Assembly (NCBI GenBank): GCA_002429315.1
Contig: DIZC01000002.1
Span: 44,831 to 81,346, forward strand
Reading direction: 5' to 3'
Source of the DNA: Alphaproteobacteria bacterium UBA6038
Lineage (GTDB): Bacteria; Pseudomonadota; Alphaproteobacteria; Micropepsales; Micropepsaceae
Length of the DNA stretch: 36,516 bases
In this document: piece by piece, positions 15,223-23,826 of the stretch
Position numbering within the stretch: position 1 is the stretch's first letter
Layout of the letters: each line of letters begins with the position of its first letter
Translations under genes and position numbers: made by a program
The notes under the pieces: model-generated
Databases searched by the model: none
What the model saw: only the letters and a program-made list of their open reading frames with translations
What the model was told of the DNA's origin: nothing

Positions 15223-15597
15223 ATGAGCGAAACGCGTTATACCGATCAGCACGAATGGGTTCGCATTGACGGCGACGAGGCGACCGTCGGCATCACGCGC
15301 TACGCCGCCGATCAGCTTGGGGATGTGGTCTATGTCGAATTGCCGGAGCCGGGCCGCAGCCTAGGGCAGGGCGGCGAGGCCGCCGTGGTCGAAAGCGTCA
15401 AGGCGGCCAGCGAAGTCTATGCGCCGATCGGCGGCGAGGTGACGGCAGCCAACGCCGCCATCGCCGACGATCCCGCCAAGGTGAACGCCGATCCGGAAGG
15501 GGAAGGCTGGTTCTTCAAACTGAAGATCGGCGATTCGGCTGAACTCGCCAAGCTGATGAGCGCCGGACAGTACGCCGATTTCCTGAAAGGGCTTTGA
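15223..15597 (+). CDS. gcvH: Glycine cleavage system H protein
   Basis: Lipoylated shuttle protein that carries the aminomethyl group from P to T protein. 124 residues, the usual length. It begins MSETRYTDQHEWVRIDGD; the lipoyl lysine is K60 in VVESVKAASEVYAPIGG. The C-terminus reads GWFFKLKI..LMSAGQYADFLK, typical. The ATG at 15223 is preceded by GAGG with an 8-nt spacer; an in-frame ATG at 15202 is upstream but overlaps the end of gcvT and adds non-conserved residues. Gap to gcvT is 10 nt. Confidence 0.97.
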   Translation: MSETRYTDQHEWVRIDGDEATVGITRYAADQLGDVVYVELPEPGRSLGQGGEAAVVESVKAASEVYAPIGGEVTAANAAIADDPAKVNADPEGEGWFFKLKIGDSAELAKLMSAGQYADFLKGL

Positions 15598-15602
15598 CGG
15601 CC

Positions 15603-16946
15603 ATGCGCTACCTCCCTCTCACGCCGGACGATCGCGCAGCCATGCTTGCGAAGATCGGGGCGCGCGACGTGGATGCACTGTTTCGGGACGTCCCCCGATC
15701 GGCCGTGGTCAGCCGCGATGCGTTCGATCTTCCCGATACCCAAGGCGAACTGGAGGTCGAGCGCGCGCTATCGCGCATGGCGGGGCGAAATGTGTCCGCA
15801 GGCTCGGCGCCGTTCTTCTGCGGCGCCGGTGCCTACCGGCACCACGTTCCCGCCGCCGTCGATCATCTGATCCAGCGTTCGGAATTTCTCACGTCGTACA
15901 CGCCCTACCAGCCGGAAATCGCCCAGGGGACGCTGCAGTATCTCTTCGAGTTCCAAACGCAAGTGGCGCTGCTCACCGGCATGGAAGTGGCGAACGCGTC
16001 GCTCTACGACGGCTCGACTGCCACGGCCGAAGCGGTGCTGATGGCGCAGCGCCTTACGAAGCGCCCCAAAGCCATCCTCTCCTGCGGCCTGCATCCGCAC
16101 TATGCCGAAACTGTGGAAACGGTTGCGGCTCTCTCGGGCGAGGTCATTCGTGCGCCGATCATGCCCGGAAGAGCCGAAGACCTCGCGGAGCTGATCGACG
16201 ACCGGACCGCCTGCGTGGTGGTGCAGAGCCCGGATGTATTCGGGCTGATCCGCGATCTGAAGCCGATTGCCGAGGCAGCGCATGCCAAAGGCGCGCTGCT
16301 GATCGCGGTCGTCACGGAAATCGTCTCGCTGGGCCTGCTGGAGCCACCGGGAACTCAAGGTGCCGATGTCGTCACGGCGGAAGGACAATCGATCGGCAAC
16401 GGGCTCAATTTCGGCGGGCCCTATGTCGGCCTTTTCGCCACGCGCGAGAACTTCATTCGCCAGATGCCGGGCCGGCTGTCGGGCGAAACGGTGGATGCGG
16501 TGGGAAGGCGCGGCTTTGTACTGACGCTGTCCACCCGGGAACAGCATATCCGCCGCGACAAGGCGACCAGCAACATCTGCACGAACTCAGGCCTCTGCTG
16601 TCTTGCGTTCACCATTCACCTGTCGCTGTTGGGGGAGGAGGGGCTTGGCCGGTTGGCGCGCGCCAATCACGCCCGTGCATCGGCCTTGGCTGGCAGGCTG
16701 TCCAACATCGACGGCGTGGAGCTGATCACGCCGAGCTTCTTCAACGAGTTCACCGTCAGACTACCCAAACCGGCGGCAAGTGTGGTCGACGCCCTGGCGG
16801 AGCGGAACATCCTTGCCGGCGTGCCCGCCTCGCGCCTGTGGCCGAACGAACGCAATCTGCGCGATCTACTGATCGTCGCCGCGACCGAAACGGTCACCGA
16901 TGAGGACTGCGATGCGCTGGTGAAAGCGCTGCAGGAGATGCTGTGA
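15603..16946 (+). CDS. gcvPA: Glycine dehydrogenase (decarboxylating) subunit 1
   Basis: N-terminal half of the two-subunit P protein. Together with the next gene it decarboxylates glycine on pyridoxal phosphate and loads the H-protein. The 447 residues begin MRYLPLTPDDRAAMLAKIG, the family start. SSUB-type motifs FCGAGAYRHHVPAAVDHL and YTPYQPEIAQGTLQYLFEFQ are present, with ICTNSGLCCLAFTIHL near residue 325. A TTG at 15594 overlapping the gcvH stop is a second possible start, but the ATG matches the family. Its stop overlaps the gcvPB start (TGATG). The PLP lysine is on subunit 2. Confidence 0.96.
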   Translation: MRYLPLTPDDRAAMLAKIGARDVDALFRDVPRSAVVSRDAFDLPDTQGELEVERALSRMAGRNVSAGSAPFFCGAGAYRHHVPAAVDHLIQRSEFLTSYTPYQPEIAQGTLQYLFEFQTQVALLTGMEVANASLYDGSTATAEAVLMAQRLTKRPKAILSCGLHPHYAETVETVAALSGEVIRAPIMPGRAEDLAELIDDRTACVVVQSPDVFGLIRDLKPIAEAAHAKGALLIAVVTEIVSLGLLEPPGTQGADVVTAEGQSIGNGLNFGGPYVGLFATRENFIRQMPGRLSGETVDAVGRRGFVLTLSTREQHIRRDKATSNICTNSGLCCLAFTIHLSLLGEEGLGRLARANHARASALAGRLSNIDGVELITPSFFNEFTVRLPKPAASVVDALAERNILAGVPASRLWPNERNLRDLLIVAATETVTDEDCDALVKALQEML

Positions 16947-18511
16947 TGCCGATGAACGCGCAAGGCCGGCCAACCGCGTCGGGAAGCATTGACGACGCGC
17001 CGCGGCCGACCATCTCCGGTGACCGTGGGCTTGATCACGAAGAGCCGCTGATTTTCGAGCTTGGACGCGAGGGTGTCGCCGGCGTGGATATTCCCGAAGT
17101 CCAAATGTCCGAGGAGCGCCTCGGTGGCTTGCGTCGCCGTGGGCCTATCGGTCTTCCAGGCCTCTCCGAACCGGAAGTCGTGCGCCATTATGTGCGGCTG
17201 TCGCGCATGAACTACGCCATCGATGCCGGGCTATATCCGCTTGGCTCCTGCACGATGAAGCACAACCCGCGCCTGAACGAAAAGCTGGCGCGGCTGCCCG
17301 GCTTCGCGGACGTTCACCCGCTTCAACCGCAGCAGACGGTGCAGGGCGCGCTACAGCTCATCTCCGAGTTGATGCGCTGGCTCACCACGCTCACCGGCAT
17401 GCCCGCGGTTGCCATGTCGCCCAAGGCCGGTGCCCATGGCGAGCTGTGCGGCTTGCTGACAATTCGCGCGGCGCTTCTGGCGCGTGGCGACCGGCGGCCG
17501 CGCATTCTGGTGCCCTCCTCCGCACACGGAACCAATCCCGCCACGGCGGCGCTTGCCGGATTCACCGTGGATGAGGTCCGCGCGACGGACGATGGCCACG
17601 TGGACGCCGATGCGCTGGAGGACAAGCTTGGGCCGGACGTGGCCGCCATCATGCTGACGAACCCGAACACCTGCGGGCTGTTCGAGCCGCGCATCCGGGA
17701 AATGGCCGACGCGGTGCACGCGATCGGCGGCTATTTCTATTGCGACGGCGCCAATTTCAACGCCATCGCCGGCCGCGTGCGGCCGGGCGACCTCGGCGTC
17801 GATGCCATGCACATCAATCTGCACAAGACCTTTTCCACGCCGCATGGTGGGGGCGGCCCAGGCGCCGGACCGGTGGTGCTCTCGGCGGCGCTGGCGCCCT
17901 ACGCGCCGCTGCCGCTGCTGATGCATGACGGGAACGAACTGCGGCTGGTGGAAGAACGCGGCGCTCTGCCTTCCGAGCTGAAGCCCTTGGGGCGGATGTG
18001 CGCCTTTCACGGGCAGATGGGCATGTTCGTGCGCGCGCTCGCCTACGTGGCGAGCCACGGCGCCGACGGCATCCGGCAGGCCAGCGAAGATGCCGTGCTC
18101 TCGGCCAACTACATCCTCGCTTCGCTGAAGGATGCGATGAGCGCGCCCTATCCCGGCCCCTGCATGCATGAGGCGCTGTTCGACGACTCATTCCTGGAAG
18201 GCACCGGTGTCACAACTCTTGATTTCGCCAAAGCCATGATCGACGAAGGTTATCACCCGATGACCATCTATTTCCCGCTGGTGGTGCACGGCGCCATGCT
18301 GATCGAGCCCACGGAATCGGAATCGAAGGAATCGCTCGATCGCTTCATCCATGTGCTGCGCGTGCTGACGGAAGAGGCAAAGGCCGGCAAGCGCGAGCGC
18401 TTCGAAGGCGCGCCGAAATTCGCTCCTCGCCGTCGCCTCGATGAAACCGCCGCCGCCCGCAAGCCTATTCTCCGCTGGCGCCCACCTCCCCTGCCGCAGG
18501 CTGCCGAATAA
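16946..18511 (+). CDS. gcvPB: Glycine dehydrogenase (decarboxylating) subunit 2
   Basis: C-terminal half of P protein and carrier of pyridoxal phosphate. 521 residues. The Schiff-base lysine is K294 in HINLHKTFSTPHGGGGPGAG. Other family stretches are GLYPLGSCTMKHNPRLNEK, LVPSSAHGTNPATAALAGF and YCDGANFNAIAGRVRPGDLG. Starts at GTG 16943, ATG 16946 and ATG 16952 are all in frame; 16946 was taken for its TGATG overlap with gcvPA and GGAG 9 nt upstream. The first 40 residues are poorly conserved, as in relatives. Last gene of the operon, followed by a strong hairpin at 18518. Confidence 0.96.
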   Translation: MPMNAQGRPTASGSIDDAPRPTISGDRGLDHEEPLIFELGREGVAGVDIPEVQMSEERLGGLRRRGPIGLPGLSEPEVVRHYVRLSRMNYAIDAGLYPLGSCTMKHNPRLNEKLARLPGFADVHPLQPQQTVQGALQLISELMRWLTTLTGMPAVAMSPKAGAHGELCGLLTIRAALLARGDRRPRILVPSSAHGTNPATAALAGFTVDEVRATDDGHVDADALEDKLGPDVAAIMLTNPNTCGLFEPRIREMADAVHAIGGYFYCDGANFNAIAGRVRPGDLGVDAMHINLHKTFSTPHGGGGPGAGPVVLSAALAPYAPLPLLMHDGNELRLVEERGALPSELKPLGRMCAFHGQMGMFVRALAYVASHGADGIRQASEDAVLSANYILASLKDAMSAPYPGPCMHEALFDDSFLEGTGVTTLDFAKAMIDEGYHPMTIYFPLVVHGAMLIEPTESESKESLDRFIHVLRVLTEEAKAGKRERFEGAPKFAPRRRLDETAAARKPILRWRPPPLPQAAE

Positions 18512-18517
18512 GAAAGA

Positions 18518-18539
18518 CCCCCGCTGTTTCCAGCGGGGG
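18518..18539 (-). terminator. Intrinsic terminator hairpin between convergent transcripts
   Basis: A perfect 9-bp stem, CCCCCGCTG (18518-18526) and CAGCGGGGG (18531-18539), with a TTTC loop. Read on the minus strand the hairpin is followed by TCTTTCTTATT, a T-rich tract, so it fits a terminator for the pentapeptide gene. On the plus strand it lies 6 nt after the gcvPB stop but lacks a T-tract, so it could also stop gcv transcripts less efficiently. Confidence 0.8.
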
Positions 18540-18569
18540 CGAGTTGGGGGTGTCGAAGGCTACGGAAAC

Positions 18570-19043
18570 TCAGGAACAGGTCTTCGCCTTCAGGCCGGCG
18601 GGAACCTTGGTTTGGGCATCGGCGCAAGCCGCGTCGAGCTGGACCTGCGTCAGGCCGTGCGCGCGCGATAGATCGGTGCCGCGGATCGAGGTGATCGACA
18701 GGTCGGCGCCGGTGAAGTCGGCACCATCCACCTTCGCATGCGCCAGATTGGCGCCGCCCAGATCGGCGTGCCGGAACGACGCGCCCCGGAAATCGGCATA
18801 CGACATGCACATCAGCACCAGCTTGGCGTCGTCGAATTTCGCGCCCTGGACATTGCCGTGTTTTACGCAGGTGTTGGTGAGGTCGGCGCCCGCGAGATTG
18901 CAGTGGGGGCAGTCATGGTGCCCGGCCCTGATGGAGGCGACCGCCGCCGGATCCGCGGACGGTGTCGTGGAGGGTAGGGTGTGGGGGCTGGCCAAAGCGA
19001 GCTGGGCACTGGCGCTCGCAAGGAAGGCAAGAAGGGGCAGCAT
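18570..19043 (-). CDS. Exported pentapeptide-repeat protein
   Basis: A 157-residue protein with an N-terminal signal peptide (MLPLLAFLASASAQLALA, cleavage near residue 18) and then A(D/N)LxX repeats: NLAGADLTN, AKFDDAKL, ADFRGASFRHADLGGANLAHA, ADFTGADLS. It then ends LTQVQLDAACADAQTKVPAGLKAKTC, a tail frequently seen after pentapeptide repeats. Six cysteines in the mature part, starting with CPHC, suggest disulphides in the periplasm. Pentapeptide proteins form right-handed beta-helices; some mimic DNA, but an exported one would not act on gyrase. Start ATG 19043 was chosen for the signal peptide; the frame is open to 19256. The role is unknown. Transcription ends at the hairpin at 18518. Confidence 0.82.
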   Translation of the reverse strand: MLPLLAFLASASAQLALASPHTLPSTTPSADPAAVASIRAGHHDCPHCNLAGADLTNTCVKHGNVQGAKFDDAKLVLMCMSYADFRGASFRHADLGGANLAHAKVDGADFTGADLSITSIRGTDLSRAHGLTQVQLDAACADAQTKVPAGLKAKTCS

Positions 19044-19265
19044 GGGTGTTCCAAACCGATACGCGCATCTGATTCCTCGCAAGCCGCGTGCCCTTGTCAG
19101 CAACGAAGCCGGAGGGGTGGCGCGAAGCGCCGGAGGGCGGGCGCGTGCAAGAAATCGCGCGAATCTACTGAAAACGACTGCTCCGGCCCTCAGCGATCCA
19201 CAACATGTTGTACAGCGGCTGCCGATGAAGAAATTTTCGCCGTTCAATTCATTCAATTCACCGGT
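19044..19265. other. Intergenic stretch with a 12-bp palindrome and a 9-bp tandem repeat
   Basis: 222 nt upstream of the pentapeptide gene and downstream of the 109-residue gene. It holds the perfect palindrome ACAACATGTTGT (19200-19211) and two adjacent copies of TTCAATTCA (19243-19260). A small hairpin GGCGC-GAA-GCGCC (19119-19131) is also present. No gene seen. Confidence 0.5.
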
Positions 19266-19595
19266 TCAGGAGACGTGTCGGGCCCGATGCCGTTGCGGAG
19301 CCAATCCGGCCCGTTTCATCCGGTGCTTGATGAGGCTGACTACCGTGGTCTTCGATCGCTTGCGCGAGGCCGGCGCCGAAACATCGGCAGCGACTTCTTG
19401 ATGTTCCGCCGTGCCGTCGCATCGCGCACGAAGATGAACGACCTGGTCGGCTGCCACAAGGCCGGACGACTCGGCGAAGATCAACGCCACCTCCTCGAAC
19501 TCGGCATCGAGGCAGCCCACGTCCTCCAGCGCGATGGAATAGGTGAACAGCTTCGCGCCGCCACGATCAAATACATCCACGAGTTTCTTGCCCAT
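19266..19595 (-). CDS. Unknown 109-residue protein coupled to nrdJ
   Basis: Not recognised. The protein begins MGKKLVDVFDRGGAKLFTYS, continues with an acidic middle (EDVGCLDAEFEEVALIFAESSG), then DQVVHLRARCDG, and ends in a basic tail (ASRKRSKTTVVSLIKHRMKR). No signal peptide or membrane helix. Start ATG 19595 is supported by AGAGG seven nt upstream, which overlaps the end of nrdJ (stop at 19607-19609); the gap is 11 nt, so the two are almost surely one transcript. The longer open frame to 19694 runs through nrdJ and is rejected. A link to ribonucleotide reduction is inference from this arrangement only. Confidence 0.7.
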   Translation of the reverse strand: MGKKLVDVFDRGGAKLFTYSIALEDVGCLDAEFEEVALIFAESSGLVAADQVVHLRARCDGTAEHQEVAADVSAPASRKRSKTTVVSLIKHRMKRAGLAPQRHRARHVS

Positions 19596-19606
19596 CACAC
19601 GTCCTC

Positions 19607-22600
19607 TCAGCTGCAGCCGCTCGTGGAGCCGCAGGTGTTGCACTTCATGCAGGTGCCGTTGCGGACTAGCGTGAAATTTCCGCAGGAACCGCACGCGTCG
19701 CCCTCGTAGCCCTTCATGCGGGCTTCGGCGGCGCGCTTGGCGGCCATGTCGCGCGCCTTGCCGGCCTTTTCGGATGCCGCTGCGGCGCGTTCCATCAGAT
19801 CGGCGCCCAACGCGGCGACAATATCGCCCACCGGATTGGCGGCTTTCAGCACCTCGCCGCGGATTTCGCGCATCTGTGCCTCGAAGCCGTCCTCCTTCTC
19901 GTCGTCGGCCGGTTTCGGCTCGGACACGATTTCGGAGACTTCGACGCGCGTTTCCGTGGCAATTTCGGTGTTTTCGATCACCAGCATTTTGGGCGCCGCA
20001 CTGCCGCGGCCGACAAACGGCCGGAGCTGGCCCCGCACAAAGCCGGTGGAGGCGACGCGCGCCAGATTCTGCGCCATTTCGCTCGACACCTCCGGCTTTC
20101 CGCCGCCATCGCCGTGCCCCAGATCCTCATCATGCGCCGGCGGCACATGGGCGAGGTCGTTGCGGCCGAGATAGGAAACGGCCAGTTCGCGGAAGATGTA
20201 GTCGAGCACGGAAGTCGCGTTCTTGATCGAATCGTTGCCGATGACGAGACCCGCCGGCTCGAAGCGCGTGAAGGTGAAGGCGTCCACGAACTCCTCCAGC
20301 GGCACGCCGTATTGCAGGCCGATGGAAATCGCGATGGCGAAATTGTTCATCAGCGAGCGGAAGGCCGCGCCTTCCTTGTGCATGTCGATGAAGATTTCGC
20401 CCAGCCGGCCGTCTTCGTACTCGCCGGTGTGGAGGTACACCTTGTGTCCGCCCACCACCGCCTTCTGCGTGTAGCTTTTGCGGCGGTGTGGCAGCTTCTC
20501 GCGCTCCGCCTTGTGAATGACACGTTCGACGATTCGCTCGACGAGCCGTTCGCTGACGATCGCGGCGCGCTGTACCGCCGGCTGCTCCAGCAGGTCGTCA
20601 TCTTCCACATCGTCGATGGCTAGCACCTGGGAGGCGAGCGGCTGGCTCAACTTGGAGCCGTCGCGGTAGAGCGCGTTGGCCTTGAGCCCGAGCTTCCATG
20701 ACAGCATGTAGCTCTCGCCGCAGTCCTTCACCGTGGCGGAGTTCGGCATGTTGACGGTCTTGGAAATGGCGCCGGAAATGAACGGCTGCACCGCCGCCAT
20801 CATGCGGATGTGGCTTTCGACTGAAAGCGCGCGCTTGCCGATGCGGCCGCACGGATTGGCGCAGTCGAACACCGGCAGGTGCTCGTCTTTCAGATAAGGC
20901 GCGCCTTCGAGGGTCATGGCGCCGCACACATGGAGGTTCGCCGCCTCGATCTCGGATTTGGCGAAACCGAGCGCTTTCAGCATGTCGAAATCGGGCGCAT
21001 CGAGCTGGGCGGCCGGAATTTGCAGTCGCTCGACGCAGAACGCCTCGCCGAGCGTCCATTTGTTGAACACGAAGCGGATGTCGAACGCCGATTCGAGCGC
21101 GGCTTCGATCTTGCCGATCTCGTTTTCGCCGAAGCCGAGGGTGCGCAGCCGCTGGTGCGTAGCGCCCTCGGCAATACCCTCGAGCGTGCCGTGGCCGACC
21201 GCGTAGGCCACGATCTCGTCGATCTGCGCCTGCTCGTATCCCAGCGTCTTCAGCGCTTCCGGCACGCAGCGATTGATGATTTTGAAGTAGCCGCCGCCGG
21301 CCAGCTTCTTGAACTTCACCAGCGCGAAATCAGGCTCCACGCCGGTGGTGTCGCAATCCATCACCAGCCCGATGGTGCCGGTCGGCGCGATAACCGTCGC
21401 CTGCGCATTGCGGAAGCCGAACTCTTCGCCCATGGCCAGTGCATCGTCCCAAGCCTTGCGCGCAGCGGCCGCGAGCTCCGGCTGCGCGATGGCATCGTGG
21501 TCCAGCGGAACGGGGAGGGTGGCGAGCTTTTCGTAGCCCGCTGCCTCGCCGTGCGCCGCGCGACGATGGTTACGGACGACCCGCAGCATGGCTTCGCGAT
21601 TGGAGTCGTATTCCGGAAATGCGCCGAGCTCGCCTGCCATCTCGGCGCTGGCGGCATACGAGACCCCCGTCATGACGGCGGAGATCGCCGCCGCAATGGC
21701 GCGACCTTCGCGCGAGTCGTACGGAATTCCCGCGGCCATCAAAAGCCCGCCGATGTTGGCGAAGCCGAGGCCCAGGGTGCGGTAGTCGTAGGAGAGCTGC
21801 GCGATTTCCCGCGAGGGGAACTGCGCCATCATCACCGAGATTTCGAGCACGATGGTCCACAGCCGCACGGCGTGCTCGAACGCCGCAACATCGAAGATTT
21901 TTTGTTCGCCTGCCGCTTCGCTGCTTGAGGTGGACTTGCTATCCGCGTCTTTACGGAACGCCATCAGGTTCAGCGAGGCGAGGTTGCACGCCGTATCGTC
22001 CAGGAACATGTACTCCGAGCAGGGATTGGACGCGCGGATCGGCCCGCCCGCCGGGCAGGTGTGCCAGTCATTGATGGTGGAGTGGAACTGGATGCCGGGG
22101 TCGGCGCATGACCACGCCGCGCGGGAGACCGAATCCCACAGCTCGCGCGCTCGCATGGTTTTCGCGATGCTGCCGTCGCGGCGGTGGGTGAGGTTCCAGT
22201 CCTCGCCGTTCTCCACCGCGCGCAGGAATTCGTCCGTCACCCGCACGGAATTGTTCGAATTTTGGCCGGAGACGGAGAGGTACGCGTCCGAATCCCAGTC
22301 GGTATCGTAGGTGCGAAAATCGATATTGGCGTAGCCCTGCTTCGCGAAAGCAATGGCGCGTTCGATGTAGTTATCCGGAACCATCGCACGGCGCGCGGCC
22401 TTCACCTCGCGGCGCAGCGCCGGATTCTTCGTCGGATCGAAGCAGTCGTCGCCCGAACCTTCGCAGTTGATGCAGGCCTTCATCACCGCGTTCAGGTGCT
22501 GCGCGGCGAGCTTTGAGCCAGCAACCAGCGCGGCCACCTTCTGCTCTTCGATCACCTTCCAGTCGATGAACTGCTCGATGTCCGGGTGATCGATGTCGAC

Positions 22601-23419
22601 GATCACCATCTTGGCGGCGCGGCGCGTGGTGCCGCCGGACTTGATCGCGCCGGCGGCGCGGTCGCCGATCTTGAGGAAGCTCATCAGGCCAGACGACTTG
22701 CCGCCGCCGGACAGCTTCTCGTCTTCACCGCGCAGATTGGAGAAGTTGGTGCCGGTGCCGGAGCCGTATTTGAAGAGCCGCGCTTCCCGCGTCCACAAAT
22801 CCATGATCCCGCCTTCGTTCACCAGATCGTCGGCGATGCCCTGAATGAAGCAGGCGTGCGGCTGCGGGTGCTCGTAGGCGGAATCCGATTTGGTCAAACG
22901 GCCAGTGACGTGATCGACGTAGTAGTGGCCTTGGCTCGGGCCATCGATTCCATAGGCCCAGTGCAGGCCCGTGTTGAACCATTGCGGAGAGTTCGGCGCC
23001 GCCTTCTGGGTCGCCAGCATGAAGCAAAGTTCGTCGTGGAAAGCGCGCGCGTCCGATTCGGTATCGAAGTAGCCGCCCTTCCAGCCCCAGTAGGTCCACG
23101 TGCCGGCGAGGCGGTCGAACACCTGCTTGGCTGAATGCTCGCCGCTGGTTTGGCTGCCCACGGCCTGCTTGCGCCACAGCCATGTGGGTACGCCTTCTTC
23201 CGCCACGGGCTCCAGCGCCATCGGTACTCCGGCCTTGCGGAAATACTTCTGGGCCAGCACGTCGCACGCCACCTGGCTCCAGTCCGCCGGCACCTCAATG
23301 TCGGTCTGCCGAAATACAACAGAGCCGTCCGGATTGCGGATCTCGCTAGTGGCCGAGCGGAATTCGATCGCCTCGTATGGCGAGCAGCCTTCGGTCGTAA
23401 AATGGCGCCGGATACGCAT
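19607..23419 (-). CDS. nrdJ: Vitamin B12-dependent (class II) ribonucleoside-diphosphate reductase
   Basis: Adenosylcobalamin-dependent ribonucleotide reductase that makes deoxynucleotides without oxygen or a diiron subunit. 1270 residues, the long form found in alphaproteobacteria. The finger-loop motif NPCSE is at residues 465-469 and contains the thiyl cysteine, followed by DDTACNLASLNLM. FDCANPCGRIGKRALSVESHIRMMAAVQPFISG and SKTVNMPNSATV are typical. The C-terminal CGSCG...CMKCNTCGSTSGCS block holds the redox/zinc cysteines used for re-reduction. ATG 23419 has GGGGG about 5 nt upstream. The 407-nt leader region shows no B12 riboswitch. The 109-residue gene follows directly. Confidence 0.97.
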   Translation of the reverse strand: MRIRRHFTTEGCSPYEAIEFRSATSEIRNPDGSVVFRQTDIEVPADWSQVACDVLAQKYFRKAGVPMALEPVAEEGVPTWLWRKQAVGSQTSGEHSAKQVFDRLAGTWTYWGWKGGYFDTESDARAFHDELCFMLATQKAAPNSPQWFNTGLHWAYGIDGPSQGHYYVDHVTGRLTKSDSAYEHPQPHACFIQGIADDLVNEGGIMDLWTREARLFKYGSGTGTNFSNLRGEDEKLSGGGKSSGLMSFLKIGDRAAGAIKSGGTTRRAAKMVIVDIDHPDIEQFIDWKVIEEQKVAALVAGSKLAAQHLNAVMKACINCEGSGDDCFDPTKNPALRREVKAARRAMVPDNYIERAIAFAKQGYANIDFRTYDTDWDSDAYLSVSGQNSNNSVRVTDEFLRAVENGEDWNLTHRRDGSIAKTMRARELWDSVSRAAWSCADPGIQFHSTINDWHTCPAGGPIRASNPCSEYMFLDDTACNLASLNLMAFRKDADSKSTSSSEAAGEQKIFDVAAFEHAVRLWTIVLEISVMMAQFPSREIAQLSYDYRTLGLGFANIGGLLMAAGIPYDSREGRAIAAAISAVMTGVSYAASAEMAGELGAFPEYDSNREAMLRVVRNHRRAAHGEAAGYEKLATLPVPLDHDAIAQPELAAAARKAWDDALAMGEEFGFRNAQATVIAPTGTIGLVMDCDTTGVEPDFALVKFKKLAGGGYFKIINRCVPEALKTLGYEQAQIDEIVAYAVGHGTLEGIAEGATHQRLRTLGFGENEIGKIEAALESAFDIRFVFNKWTLGEAFCVERLQIPAAQLDAPDFDMLKALGFAKSEIEAANLHVCGAMTLEGAPYLKDEHLPVFDCANPCGRIGKRALSVESHIRMMAAVQPFISGAISKTVNMPNSATVKDCGESYMLSWKLGLKANALYRDGSKLSQPLASQVLAIDDVEDDDLLEQPAVQRAAIVSERLVERIVERVIHKAEREKLPHRRKSYTQKAVVGGHKVYLHTGEYEDGRLGEIFIDMHKEGAAFRSLMNNFAIAISIGLQYGVPLEEFVDAFTFTRFEPAGLVIGNDSIKNATSVLDYIFRELAVSYLGRNDLAHVPPAHDEDLGHGDGGGKPEVSSEMAQNLARVASTGFVRGQLRPFVGRGSAAPKMLVIENTEIATETRVEVSEIVSEPKPADDEKEDGFEAQMREIRGEVLKAANPVGDIVAALGADLMERAAAASEKAGKARDMAAKRAAEARMKGYEGDACGSCGNFTLVRNGTCMKCNTCGSTSGCS

Positions 23420-23826
23420 ATCTGCCCCCGTGTTTCTCCCTGGTCGCGGTCCACCGGAGACAGGTCATCAGTTCCGGGCGCGCACGTGTAAGTGCCCTCC
23501 CGGACGGTTCAGACCTCGTCCGCCAGATTTTGTGTCGCGACCAGCGACAGGCACCAAGTATGGATACGGCCTGCGGCGAGACGCAAGAGAAAAGTGGTAA
23601 ACGAAATCTTACCCACGGAATGTTGCCGCGGCCGATGTGGCCGAAACCGCTGCAAAATGGCCGGAGTCAAGGGGGTGGCGACAATCACCCAAAATATTTT
23701 CTATCCACATGCCGCAGCTTCTTGTGCGTGGGCTGTGGAGGACGGTACGGCGGCACCCGCGGCGATGGCGCGGCTTGGAAAACCGCGGCACCCCTCTATA
23801 TTCGCGCCCGATTCCGGGCGGCAGCA
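23420..23826. other. Divergent intergenic region between nrdJ and the NDUFA12 gene
   Basis: 407 nt without a supported gene. It contains the palindrome AAAATATTTT (23691-23700) directly next to CTATCCACA (23701-23709), which differs from the DnaA-box consensus TTATCCACA at one position. A GGTAA/TTACC inverted pair lies at 23596-23600 and 23609-23613. These could regulate nrdJ, since nrd genes are often under NrdR or DnaA, but the match to an NrdR box is partial and single. No cobalamin riboswitch core was found on the nrdJ strand. Confidence 0.45.
23775..23802 (+). promoter_or_regulatory. Candidate sigma-70 promoter for the NDUFA12-mlaD-DUF2155 operon
   Basis: TTGGAA at 23775-23780 and TATATT at 23797-23802, spacer 16 nt. 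The predicted transcript start near 23809 would leave a leader of under 20 nt before the ATG at 23827. Sequence prediction only. Confidence 0.5.

Noticed and set aside
23420..23826. Cobalamin riboswitch in front of B12-dependent nrdJ
   Set aside because: A GGTGCC occurs on the nrdJ strand, but no B12 box (GCCACTG) or the other conserved core elements follow.
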